From positions 868,001 through 932,000 of the forward strand of contig NZ_JAGIOA010000001.1 of the NCBI RefSeq assembly GCF_017876435.1: a stretch of 64,000 nt of DNA, in the 5' to 3' direction. The notes under the pieces are model-generated. The model was not told where the DNA came from. It did no database searches and saw nothing but the letters and a program-made list of their open reading frames with translations. The position numbers and the translations under genes were made by a program. Position 1 is the stretch's first letter; each line of letters opens with the position of its first letter. Source of the stretch: Microbacterium phyllosphaerae (GTDB lineage: Bacteria > Actinomycetota > Actinomycetes > Actinomycetales > Microbacteriaceae). Shown here in pieces: positions 8,496 to 16,266 of the stretch.

Positions 8496-9422
8496 TCAGC
8501 CGAGAGCCGTGCGCCCCTCGTGCTCGGGCAGGCGTTCGCGCAGCATCCGCTCCGCCAGCTCGGCGAGCTTCTGGGTGGCCGGTGAGAGCAGCACGCCTTG
8601 GCGCTGCACGAGGGCGATCGTGTCGTGCATCGGTTCGGCGAACGGAAACGTGCGGATGCCGGTGGGAAAAGCCTCGGACTCCGCGATGGACCGAGACACG
8701 ATCGTGTCGGCCGTGCCCGCGGCGACCAGGCTGAGCGCCGTCTCGACGTGCTCGACTTCGACGGCGGGGTCGATCGTGAGGCCCCGGAGTCGGGCGCGTT
8801 CGAGAAGCTGGCGCCGCGTCGGGTCGTCCCATCCGGCGAACGCGTCGTAGAGCACGAGCTTGGCGTCGGCGACCTCATCGATCGTGACCGCCGGGGCATC
8901 GGGCTCGCGGGTGGCCGAGGCGTAGAGCACCTCGTCGCGGAACAGCGGACGGACGTCGAGGCCGTCCTCGTCGACGGGCAGCACGAGCAGGCCGGCCTCG
9001 AGCTCGCCCGCGGCGATCGAACGCGCGACGTGCGCGGAGTTGATGCCGACCAGGCGCAGCCGCACGTTCGGATGCCGGTGGTGGAAGGTCTCGGCGAGAT
9101 CGGCGAGCGCGTAGTACGCCGCGTTGCGCAGCACGCCGAAGGTGCAGGTGCCGCGCTCGAGCGACGCCAGCGCTTGGATCGTGTCGATGCCGTTCTGCAC
9201 CGCGCTCACCGCCTGCGCGGCGTGCGGTCGCAGTTCGAGCGCTGCCGCCGTCGGCACGAGACGCCTGCTGCCGCGGGCGAAGAGCGTGGTGCCGAGTTCG
9301 CGCTCGAGGCGCGCGACCAGCTCGGAGACGGATGCCTGTGTCATCCCGAGGCTCTTCGCCGCCGCCGTGAACGAACCGTCATCGAGTGCGGCGAGGAAGG
9401 CGGTCAACTGCGTGATGGTCAC
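8496..9422 (-). CDS. LysR family transcriptional regulator
   Basis: Regulator of 308 residues with an N-terminal winged helix-turn-helix (ITQLTAFLAALDDGSFTAAAKSLGMTQASVSELVARLE) and a C-terminal periplasmic-binding-like sensor domain. GTG at 9422 is preferred because the protein then begins at the usual LysR position; TTG at 9428 is an alternative and neither has a strong ribosome site. It is divergent from the second HisD-like gene with only about 75 bases between them, the classical LysR arrangement, so it probably activates that gene in response to a substrate. Confidence 0.88.
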   Translation of the reverse strand: MTITQLTAFLAALDDGSFTAAAKSLGMTQASVSELVARLERELGTTLFARGSRRLVPTAAALELRPHAAQAVSAVQNGIDTIQALASLERGTCTFGVLRNAAYYALADLAETFHHRHPNVRLRLVGINSAHVARSIAAGELEAGLLVLPVDEDGLDVRPLFRDEVLYASATREPDAPAVTIDEVADAKLVLYDAFAGWDDPTRRQLLERARLRGLTIDPAVEVEHVETALSLVAAGTADTIVSRSIAESEAFPTGIRTFPFAEPMHDTIALVQRQGVLLSPATQKLAELAERMLRERLPEHEGRTALG

Positions 9423-9433
9423 ACCCAATGGTA

Positions 9434-9465
9434 AACCCTATGGCTATCTCAGGATCATCAGGGTT
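9434..9465. promoter_or_regulatory. Possible LysR binding region
   Basis: AACCCT (9434-9439) and AGGGTT (9460-9465) form an inverted pair separated by 20 bases in the gap between the LysR gene and the second HisD-like gene. The dyad and its position suit LysR binding, but it is short and no clear T-N11-A core was confirmed. Confidence 0.35.
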
Positions 9466-9498
9466 GTCTCGTGGATGCCGCGGATCTAGCCTTCCTGC

Positions 9499-10815
9499 AT
9501 GCGTTACTCCTCAGCAGTGCTCGCCCGCTTCGACGGCGATTTCCACCACCTCAAGACCCCGCTCATCGATGCACCGGCTGCGCAGCGCGACCCCGCGGTG
9601 ATCGAGACCGTGACGAGCATGCTCGCCGATATCCGCGAGCGTGGCCTCGATGCCGTGCTCGACTACGCCAGGAAGCTCGACAACTACCAGGGCGCCGACA
9701 TCGAGCTCACCGCCGAGCAGATCGCGAGCAGCGGAGACCGGCTCGACCCGGATCTGCGTGCGGCGATCGAACTGGGCGCCGCGCGGACGCAGGCGTTCGC
9801 TCGCGCCTCCCGCGAGCACCTGACCGACTTCGAGACCGAGTTCGTTCCCGGCATCGTGACCGGCGCCAAGTACATCCCCGTCTCGCGCGTCGGTGCGTAC
9901 CTGCCCGCCGGGCGCTTCCCGCTCACGGCCAGCGCCTTCATGACGGTGGGTGTGGCCAAGGCCGCCGGTGTGCCGACCGTGATCGCCTGCACGCCTCCGC
10001 AGCCCGACGGCGGAGCGAATGATGCCGTCGTCTACGCCGCGCACCTGTCGGGCGTCGACCGTGTGTTCGTGATCGGCGGAGTGCAGGCGCTCGCTGCGAT
10101 GGCCTACGGGCTGCTCGGAGACCTGCCCGTCGACATGCTCGTCGGAGCCGGCAACGCCTTCGTCGCCGAGGCCAAGCGCCAGCTCTTCGGCACGGTCGCG
10201 ATCGACCTGCTCGCGGGCCCGAGCGAGGTGGCCGTCATCTCGGACGAGACCGCAGACCCGGTGCTCGTCGCCGCCGACCTTCTGGGTCAGGCCGAACACG
10301 GGCCGAACTCTCCCGCGGCGCTCATCACGACGTCCGAAGAGCACGGTCACGCCGTGATCGCCGAGATCGAGCGGCAGCTCGAGACACTGGCGACCGTCGA
10401 CATCGCGGGCGCCGCCTGGCGCGACTACGGCGTCGTCACGGTCGCGAAGGACCGCGAGACCGCTGCGGCGCTCATGGACGATCTCGCCCCCGAGCACCTC
10501 GAACTGCTCACCGCCGACGACGACTGGTACCACGAGAATCTGCGCAACTACGGCTCGATCTTCCTCGGGCCGTGGAGCACCGTCGCGTACTCCGACAAGG
10601 GCATGGCCGGCACGAACCACGTGCTGCCGACGGCCGGTGGCGCCAAGCACAGCGCGGGCCTCTCGGTCTCGCGCTTCCTCAAGCCGCTCACCTATCAGCG
10701 CATCAGCCGCGAGGCGACGCCCGAGCTCGCGAACGCCGTGCAGGTGATCTCCGATTCCGAGGGGATGGCCGCGCACAGCGCGACCGCCACGCTGCGGTTG
10801 GAGCGCCTCGCCTGA
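9499..10815 (+). CDS. Second HisD-family dehydrogenase
   Basis: Protein of 438 residues, a paralogue of the gene at 2859 but clearly diverged. HisD landmarks are intact: Gln264 and His267 (GQAEHGPN), the catalytic pair Glu332-His333 (PEHLEL), Asp366 and His374 (SDKGMAGTNH), and His426 near the C-terminus. It lacks the HpsN-like CVSYGDK signature of the first copy and is closer in feel to ordinary HisD. No other histidine gene is near, and the divergent LysR gene suggests inducible catabolic use, so I infer a dehydrogenase of another amino alcohol or polyol. True histidinol dehydrogenase activity is not excluded. Confidence 0.82.
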   Translation: MRYSSAVLARFDGDFHHLKTPLIDAPAAQRDPAVIETVTSMLADIRERGLDAVLDYARKLDNYQGADIELTAEQIASSGDRLDPDLRAAIELGAARTQAFARASREHLTDFETEFVPGIVTGAKYIPVSRVGAYLPAGRFPLTASAFMTVGVAKAAGVPTVIACTPPQPDGGANDAVVYAAHLSGVDRVFVIGGVQALAAMAYGLLGDLPVDMLVGAGNAFVAEAKRQLFGTVAIDLLAGPSEVAVISDETADPVLVAADLLGQAEHGPNSPAALITTSEEHGHAVIAEIERQLETLATVDIAGAAWRDYGVVTVAKDRETAAALMDDLAPEHLELLTADDDWYHENLRNYGSIFLGPWSTVAYSDKGMAGTNHVLPTAGGAKHSAGLSVSRFLKPLTYQRISREATPELANAVQVISDSEGMAAHSATATLRLERLA

Positions 10816-10890
10816 CTCCTGGGGGATCCACCTCGGGGCCTGTTCCGACGCCGACGGGTAGGTCGGTGCCGGATGCAGGGCCGAATGACA

Positions 10891-10925
10891 GATGCAGGGC
10901 GAGATCACCGATCTCGCCCTGCATC
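10891..10925. terminator. Bidirectional terminator-like hairpin
   Basis: Two perfect 16-base arms (10891-10906 and 10910-10925) flank a three-base loop ACC. The arms begin with GATGCAGGGCGAGATC. The hairpin stands between the convergent HisD-like and SDR genes, and a short T-rich stretch (GTTCTTT) follows on the plus strand, so it can end both transcripts. Confidence 0.75.
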
Positions 10926-10982
10926 CGTTCTTTCGCCCTGCAGGTGTTCCGCCCGCTGACAGCTGCGAGCGGCCACCGATCC

Positions 10983-11735
10983 TCAGAGGGCGGTGTAGCC
11001 GCCGTCGACGAGGTGGTAGCTGCCGGTGATGAAGCTGGCGGCGTCGCTGGCGAGGAAGGCGATGAGGTTCGCGACCTCGTCGGCCTGGCCGAGGCGGCCG
11101 ATCGGGTGCTTGCTGACGAGGAACTCCTTGGCTTCGTCACCCATGGTGGCGAGCAGCGGGGTGTCGATGAAGCCGGGGCCGACGGAGTTCACGCGCACGC
11201 CCTGTGCGGAGTACTCGAGGGCGGCCGACTTGGTCATGCCGACGACCGCGTGCTTGGCGGCGACGTAGGCGGGCGAGTTCGCGAAGCCGACGCTGCCGAG
11301 GATCGACGCGATGTTGACGACCGAGCCGCCGCCGTTCGCGAGGATCGAGGGGATCTGCGCCTTCATGTTGCGGAAGACGGCGTTGAGGTTGATCGAGATG
11401 ACCTTGTCCCAGGCCTCGTCGTCGTACTCGGCGGTGGGGGCGGATGCTCCGCCGATGCCGGCGTTGTTCACACCGATGCGCAGGGGGGCGAGCGTGTTCG
11501 CGAGTTCGATCGAGCTGGCGATCCAGGCGGTGTCGGTCGCATCTCCGACGGATGCCTCGGCGGTGCCGCCGGCGGCGCGAATCTCGTCGACGACCGCGTT
11601 CGCGTTGTCCGCGTTGAGGTCGTTGACGACGACGGATGCGCCGTTCTGGGCGAGCAGCAGAGCGGTCGAGCGTCCGATTCCGCTGCCTGCTCCCGTCACG
11701 ATCGCCGAGCGGTTCGAGACGTCGTACTGAGCCAC
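10983..11735 (-). CDS. Short-chain dehydrogenase/reductase (SDR)
   Basis: Classical SDR of 250 residues with TGAGSGIG at 14-21, the NNAG-type motif at 90-93, a catalytic Ser in NIASILGS (144 or 148), and Tyr157 with Lys161 in AYVAAKHA. The C-terminus ITGSYHLVDGGYTAL is typical of 3-oxoacyl-ACP reductase-like or sugar-alcohol dehydrogenases. A purine-rich GAAGAGGAG lies upstream of the ATG. It is followed on the same strand by the gap before the LacI gene, so it is probably its own unit. The substrate is unknown; neighbours suggest sugar or polyol metabolism. Confidence 0.88.
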   Translation of the reverse strand: MAQYDVSNRSAIVTGAGSGIGRSTALLLAQNGASVVVNDLNADNANAVVDEIRAAGGTAEASVGDATDTAWIASSIELANTLAPLRIGVNNAGIGGASAPTAEYDDEAWDKVISINLNAVFRNMKAQIPSILANGGGSVVNIASILGSVGFANSPAYVAAKHAVVGMTKSAALEYSAQGVRVNSVGPGFIDTPLLATMGDEAKEFLVSKHPIGRLGQADEVANLIAFLASDAASFITGSYHLVDGGYTAL

Positions 11736-11851
11736 GAGTGACTCCTCTTCCGGACGGTCGCGGTGCCGGGAGATCTTCTCGGACGGTCCGTCCTTCTCTT
11801 CAGCCTACGCCTGCGAGAGTGAGGTGGATGCGTGTGAATGGAATTTCTCGG

Positions 11852-12877
11852 TCAGCCCGCGGAGCGTATCGAGGCCCGCTCGATGACCGGCATCGGGATC
11901 AGCACCGCGCCGAGCGGGCGCTCGCCGAGCAGCATCTCGACGGCCGTGCGACCCATGACGTCGTAGGGGAGCCGTGCAGTCGTCAGGCCCGGTCGCTGGA
12001 AGCTCGCGAGCTCTTCATCGTCGAACGATGCGACCGAGATATCGTCGGGAACCCGCAGCCCGCGCTCCGCGATCGCCTGGTACGTGCCGAATGCCACGCC
12101 GTCGTTGCCGGCCAGGATCGCCGTGAGGTCGGGGTGCGCGTCGAGCATCTGCAGCGTCCGCGTGTATCCGATGTCGGGGTTCCACTCGGGGACGTCGATG
12201 ATGAGCGGGTCGACGCCCGCCTCGGCGAATGCGGCGCGAATGCCGTCGAACCGCGGCCCGATGGTGACCGAGTGCAACGGCGACGAGACCGCGCGGGGGT
12301 TGTTGCCGATCACTCCGACACGACGATGTCCGGCTTCCGTGAGCAGGCGCGCCATCGCATGGCCAGCGGTGCGTTCGTCGGGGAGCACGGAGGGGTGCCC
12401 CGTCGTCGAGGTGCCGTTGACGATCACGACGGGAACGTCGGCGGGTGTCTCAGGTACCTCGATCATGCGGGCTCCGAGGAGTCCGATCAGGATGCCGTCG
12501 ACTCGGCGATCGATCATCGCCTGGATCTCGTCCGAGATCGTCGCGTCGTCACCCTCCGTCTCGGCGATGAGGACGGTGTGGCCGTGCTCCTTCGCCGCGG
12601 AGAGCAGGCCGCGGATCATCTCGGATGCGTAGCGGGTCACCGTGATCTGGTCGGAGATGAACCCGAGGGTCTTCGTCTTGCCGAGCCGCAGGCTCTGTGC
12701 AGCCGGGTTCGGGCGGTAGCCGAGCTCCTCGGCGGCGGCGCGGACCCGGCGTGCGGCATCGGCCGAGAGGCGTGAACCGGGCCGGTCGTTCAGGATCATG
12801 CTGACGGCGGTCTTCGACATTCCCGAGAGCGCGGCGACATCGGCGAGCGTCGGCCTGCGATCGACGTTCTTCGGCAC
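11852..12877 (-). CDS. LacI family repressor of the sucrose/fructan operon
   Basis: Repressor of 341 residues with an N-terminal helix-turn-helix (TLADVAALSGMSKTAVSMIL) and an effector domain (KTLGFISDQITVTRYASEMI, later DISVASFDDEELASFQRP). GTG at 12877 is chosen because an AGGAGG lies six bases upstream and the helix-turn-helix then starts at residue 9. It is divergent from the ABC transporter/GH32/kinase operon, and two TGAATyrATT-type palindromes sit in the shared control region, one beside its own start. Likely effector: sucrose, fructose or a phosphorylated derivative. Confidence 0.9.
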   Translation of the reverse strand: MPKNVDRRPTLADVAALSGMSKTAVSMILNDRPGSRLSADAARRVRAAAEELGYRPNPAAQSLRLGKTKTLGFISDQITVTRYASEMIRGLLSAAKEHGHTVLIAETEGDDATISDEIQAMIDRRVDGILIGLLGARMIEVPETPADVPVVIVNGTSTTGHPSVLPDERTAGHAMARLLTEAGHRRVGVIGNNPRAVSSPLHSVTIGPRFDGIRAAFAEAGVDPLIIDVPEWNPDIGYTRTLQMLDAHPDLTAILAGNDGVAFGTYQAIAERGLRVPDDISVASFDDEELASFQRPGLTTARLPYDVMGRTAVEMLLGERPLGAVLIPMPVIERASIRSAG

Positions 12878-12940
12878 CGGCTTCCTCCTGTCGTGACATC
12901 TCCAGCTTAGGCAGTGCGCGAGATGCCCCGAAACCACCTG

Positions 12941-12958
12941 AGTTGAATTGATTTAGCA
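12941..12958. promoter_or_regulatory. LacI-type operator upstream of the sucrose/fructan promoter
   Basis: AGTTGAATTGATTTAGCA matches the palindrome at 12998-13017 in its core (TGAATTGATT followed by AGCA). It lies just upstream of the -35 box of the plus-strand operon and in the leader of the divergent LacI gene, so it could support both loop repression and autoregulation. Confidence 0.65.
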
Positions 12959-12964
12959 AAATGC

Positions 12965-12993
12965 TTGCAGCCCCCCATCCGCGATGCTAATCT
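12965..12993 (+). promoter_or_regulatory. Promoter of the sucrose/fructan uptake operon
   Basis: TTGCAG (12965-12970), a 17-base spacer and TAATCT (12988-12993) form a good sigma-70-type promoter. Transcription would start near 13000, inside the downstream operator, with the ribosome site AGGAGA at 13060-13065. Confidence 0.7.
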
Positions 12994-12997
12994 CGGC

Positions 12998-13017
12998 GTG
13001 CTGAATCAATTCAGCAC
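12998..13017. promoter_or_regulatory. LacI-type operator over the transcription start
   Basis: GTGCTGAATCAATTCAGCAC is a 20-base palindrome with only the central positions unpaired. It begins five bases after the -10 box, so a bound repressor would cover the start site. It shares its core with the site at 12941. Confidence 0.75.
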
Positions 13018-13072
13018 CTCCGCGCGGAGACTGCATCCCGCCTGCGGAGTCACTCACTCAGGAGAGAACATC

Positions 13073-14455
13073 GTGGTTGATCTCACTCGCAGGGCTCTGC
13101 TCGGCGCGATCGGTCTGGGCATCGTGGGCACCGTCGTCTCGTGGCCGAGACTCACCGGAGCCGACATCCCCGGCCGCGGCACAGACACTCTGACCGTCGC
13201 CCTCTTCGGCACTGCCCAGGACGCCGTGGCGCGTCAGGCGCTGGTCGACGGCTTCCAGCGCAAGCACCCCGGCATCGAGGTGCGCATCGTCGCCATCCAG
13301 GGTCAGGACTGGAGCGAGTACTTCGCGAAGATCCTCACGATGATCGCCGCGGGCACGCCGCCCGACGTCGTCACGGTCGCGACCGAGGGGGCGCAGCTCT
13401 TCGCATCGCGCCTCGCGCATCCTCTCGACGAGTATGTGCGCCGCGACGCGTCGGAGATGCAGGAGTACTTCGACGACGTGAACCCGACCCTCATCGAGGC
13501 GTTCATGTACCAGGGCAGCCTGTTCCAGATGCCCGACAACTTCAACGCGGCGAACGTCTTCTACAGCACCCAGGCCATGGAGCGCGCAGGGCTCGAACGC
13601 CCCGCCGACAACTGGACGCTCGAGGAGTTCCTCGGCACCGCCCGTGCGATGAAGAAGAGCGCGCCGGGTCAGTTCCTGCCCTACTTCTGGAACAACCGGC
13701 TGTGGGGCGGCGTCGTCCCCTGGCTGTACGTGAACAACACGAGCTTCCTCCGAGAGGAGAAGTCCGGAGGCGGTGACTGGTTCTGGGACCGCTTCTATCC
13801 GGACCAGCCTGCCCGCAGCGGAGGCTATGTGTGGAAGCAGGCCGACGCGCTCAACGAGCATGCCGTCGAGAGCTTCTCGGTTCTCGAACGCATGGTCTCG
13901 GAGGGTCTTGCGGCGAACCCTGCACAGGGAGGCGGAAACGAGCTGGTCTCGCTGTTCTCCACCGGCGCGGTCGGAATGACTCCCGCGGGCGGATTCTGGG
14001 TGCGCGGCCTCGAAGAGGCGGGCGTCGCGAACGACGCCTATGACGTCACCTACTTCCCTCGAATGTCGGGGCAGCGGCACCAGTTCGGCGCGGGCGGGTA
14101 CGCGATCATGGAGACCTCTCCGCGCAAGGACGAGGCGTGGGAATGGCTCAAGTACTGCGTTTCGGTCGAGGGCATGAAGATCGCCCACCCGAAGCCGGAC
14201 TCATCACTTCCTCGCCGCTCGCTCAACGCCGAACTGTACGGAGCCGGAGTCGGCCCCGCGCACTGGGAAGTCTTCTACGACACGCTCGACAAGTTCCCCG
14301 ACACCGGCCCGATGCCGGCGCCTCCCCAGCAGGCCGCCGTCGAGTCGGCGCTGCTCAAGAACGTGGTGTCGACCATCACCAACGGCCCGTCCGGTGTGCG
14401 CCGGGGCCTGGAGACGATGCAGCGAGATCTCGAGATCGCGCTGGGAGGACGATGA
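13073..14455 (+). CDS. Sugar ABC transporter substrate-binding protein
   Basis: Extracellular binding protein of 460 residues for a CUT1-type importer. It begins with a twin-arginine-like leader (LTRRALLGAIGLGIVG) and has no lipobox Cys, so it may be Tat-exported and then anchored or released. The mature part has the usual pattern of this family (PGIEVRIVAIQGQDW, YFAKILTMIAAGTPPDVV, FPRMSGQRHQFGAGGYAI). GTG at 13073 is supported by AGGAGA seven bases upstream. It is the first gene of the operon and overlaps the next gene by one base. The ligand is probably sucrose or a fructo-oligosaccharide, inferred from the GH32 gene. Confidence 0.88.
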   Translation: MVDLTRRALLGAIGLGIVGTVVSWPRLTGADIPGRGTDTLTVALFGTAQDAVARQALVDGFQRKHPGIEVRIVAIQGQDWSEYFAKILTMIAAGTPPDVVTVATEGAQLFASRLAHPLDEYVRRDASEMQEYFDDVNPTLIEAFMYQGSLFQMPDNFNAANVFYSTQAMERAGLERPADNWTLEEFLGTARAMKKSAPGQFLPYFWNNRLWGGVVPWLYVNNTSFLREEKSGGGDWFWDRFYPDQPARSGGYVWKQADALNEHAVESFSVLERMVSEGLAANPAQGGGNELVSLFSTGAVGMTPAGGFWVRGLEEAGVANDAYDVTYFPRMSGQRHQFGAGGYAIMETSPRKDEAWEWLKYCVSVEGMKIAHPKPDSSLPRRSLNAELYGAGVGPAHWEVFYDTLDKFPDTGPMPAPPQQAAVESALLKNVVSTITNGPSGVRRGLETMQRDLEIALGGR

Positions 14456-15390
14456 TGTCGGAAAGCACTCGAACCCTCACGGTCCCGCCGGGAGCACGCG
14501 GCGAGACCGGCACCGTCGCCCGCTCGGGCCGGTCCGTCATCTGGGTCTTCCTGGCCCCCACGGTGATCGGCCTCGGGCTGTTCAACCTGGTCCCGATCGT
14601 CGGATCGTTCGTCCTGGCGTTCTTCCGCTGGGACATCATCTCGGACCCCGTGTTCGTCGGGCTCGACAACTTCGTCGACCTCGCGACCAATCCCACGGTG
14701 CGCGTGTCATTCCTGAACACCATCGGCTTCGTCATCGTGGCGGTCATCCTGCAGCTCACGGTCGCGCTGGTGCTCGCCATCCTCGTCCAATCGAAGATGC
14801 CGACGTGGCTGCGCACCTTCTTCCGGTCGTCGCTGTTCTTCCCGCTGATCCTCTCGGCCGCATCCGTCTCGCTCATCATGGCGTACCTGTTCAACCAGGA
14901 GTTCGGGCTCGTGAACCAGACGCTCAACCTGATCGGCATCGCTGATGTCGGGTGGCTGACGACCGGGTTCGGGGCGAAGGTCGTGGTGCTGTTGGTCTAC
15001 GTGTGGCAGAACTTCGGCTTCACGTTCCTGCTCTTCATCGGAGGGCTCGCGGCGATCCCGAGCGAGGTCTACGAGGCATCCTCTCTCGACGGCGCGGCCG
15101 GGTGGACGCAGTTCCGCATGATCACGCTGCCCCTCGTGAGCCCGACCCTGCTTGTCGCGTCGGTCATGGCCATCATCAACGCGCTGCAGATCTTCGATCA
15201 GCCGTGGGTGCTCACCCGCGGCGGTCCCGGTGATGAGACCCGAACCGCGGTGATGGTGATCTACGAGTCCGCCTTCCGGGAGCTCGACTTCGGGGGCGCC
15301 TCCGCCATCGGAATCGTGTTGACGCTTCTCATCATGCTCGTCACGGCCATCCAGTTCCGGCTGAGCCGCCGATTCGTCTTCTACGGGTGA
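14455..15390 (+). CDS. Sugar ABC transporter permease, MalF-type
   Basis: Inner-membrane importer subunit of 311 residues with about six hydrophobic helices (VIWVFLAPTVIGLGLF first). The EAA loop reads EVYEASSLDGAAGWTQFRMITLPL. ATG at 14455 overlaps the binding-protein TGA by one base and has GGGAGG six bases upstream; the ATG three bases earlier is too close. It pairs with the next permease as the heterodimeric channel. No ATPase gene is in the operon, so a shared MsmK-like ATPase elsewhere is likely. Confidence 0.9.
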   Translation: MSESTRTLTVPPGARGETGTVARSGRSVIWVFLAPTVIGLGLFNLVPIVGSFVLAFFRWDIISDPVFVGLDNFVDLATNPTVRVSFLNTIGFVIVAVILQLTVALVLAILVQSKMPTWLRTFFRSSLFFPLILSAASVSLIMAYLFNQEFGLVNQTLNLIGIADVGWLTTGFGAKVVVLLVYVWQNFGFTFLLFIGGLAAIPSEVYEASSLDGAAGWTQFRMITLPLVSPTLLVASVMAIINALQIFDQPWVLTRGGPGDETRTAVMVIYESAFRELDFGGASAIGIVLTLLIMLVTAIQFRLSRRFVFYG

Positions 15391-15397
15391 GGTCATC

Positions 15398-16231
15398 ATG
15401 ACTACGACAATCATCACCAAGCGCTCGTGGGCCCACAGCCTCGGCACAGGCGGAAAGTTCGTCATCCTCGGGCTGGCGGCCTTCCTCACTCTCGGACCGG
15501 TCGTCTGGACCCTCGTCACGGCGCTCTCGCCCACCGACAGCGTCACTCAGGAGGTCACCGTCGGCTTCGGAGCGTTCGCCGATGTCTTCACCAAGATCCC
15601 GCTCTGGCTGTACGCCTGGAACAGCGCGCTCGTGGTGATGCTCGTCGCGGCGGGGCAGATGCTCTCGGCGGCGATGGCGGGCTACGTCTTCGCCAAGTTC
15701 GAGTTCCGCAGCAAGAAGATCCTCTTCGCTCTGATCCTCGCGACCATGATGGTGCCGCTGCAGGTCACGATCGTGCCCGTGTTCATGCTCGTGAGGGGCA
15801 TGGGGCTCGCCGACACGCTCCTGGCGCTCATCGTGCCCGCCCTGCCCACCGCGTTCGGCACGTTCCTGATGCGGCAGTACTTCATGGGGATCCCGACGGA
15901 ACTGGGCGAAGCCGCGCAGCTCGACGGCGCAGGGCCCTGGCGCACGTTCTTCGGCGTCTACCTGCCGCTGGCGACGCCGGCACTCGCGATCGTCGGCATC
16001 CTCGCCTTCAACTATCACTGGAACGAGTTCTTCAGGCCGCTCATCATGACGATCAGCGACCAGAACTTCACCCTGCCATTGGGACTCGTGACGCTGCAGG
16101 GCAACCTCGGCACCGGCAGCATCTCGACGGTGCTCGCCGGAGTGATCCTCTCGATGATCCCTGCGCTCCTGGTGTTCTTCTTCGGGCAGAAGCCGCTGCG
16201 CGAAGGACTCACAGCGGGCGTCGGCAAGTGA
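15398..16231 (+). CDS. Sugar ABC transporter permease, MalG-type
   Basis: Second channel subunit, 277 residues, with about six membrane segments and a clear EAA loop (ELGEAAQLDGAGPWRTFFGVYLPL). The C-terminus FFGQKPLREGLTAGVGK is typical of MalG-type partners. It starts seven bases after the previous stop. The next gene begins within or just after its end. It works with the preceding permease and binding protein in sugar uptake. Confidence 0.9.
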   Translation: MTTTIITKRSWAHSLGTGGKFVILGLAAFLTLGPVVWTLVTALSPTDSVTQEVTVGFGAFADVFTKIPLWLYAWNSALVVMLVAAGQMLSAAMAGYVFAKFEFRSKKILFALILATMMVPLQVTIVPVFMLVRGMGLADTLLALIVPALPTAFGTFLMRQYFMGIPTELGEAAQLDGAGPWRTFFGVYLPLATPALAIVGILAFNYHWNEFFRPLIMTISDQNFTLPLGLVTLQGNLGTGSISTVLAGVILSMIPALLVFFFGQKPLREGLTAGVGK

Positions 16232-16266
16232 CGCACGCCCCCATCAAGGAGAAAGACGACTGCCCG

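Noticed and set aside
16228..16266. Earlier GTG start for the GH32 gene
   Set aside because: It gives a GTGA overlap with the permease but adds 13 residues not typical of the family and lacks a ribosome site. It remains possible.
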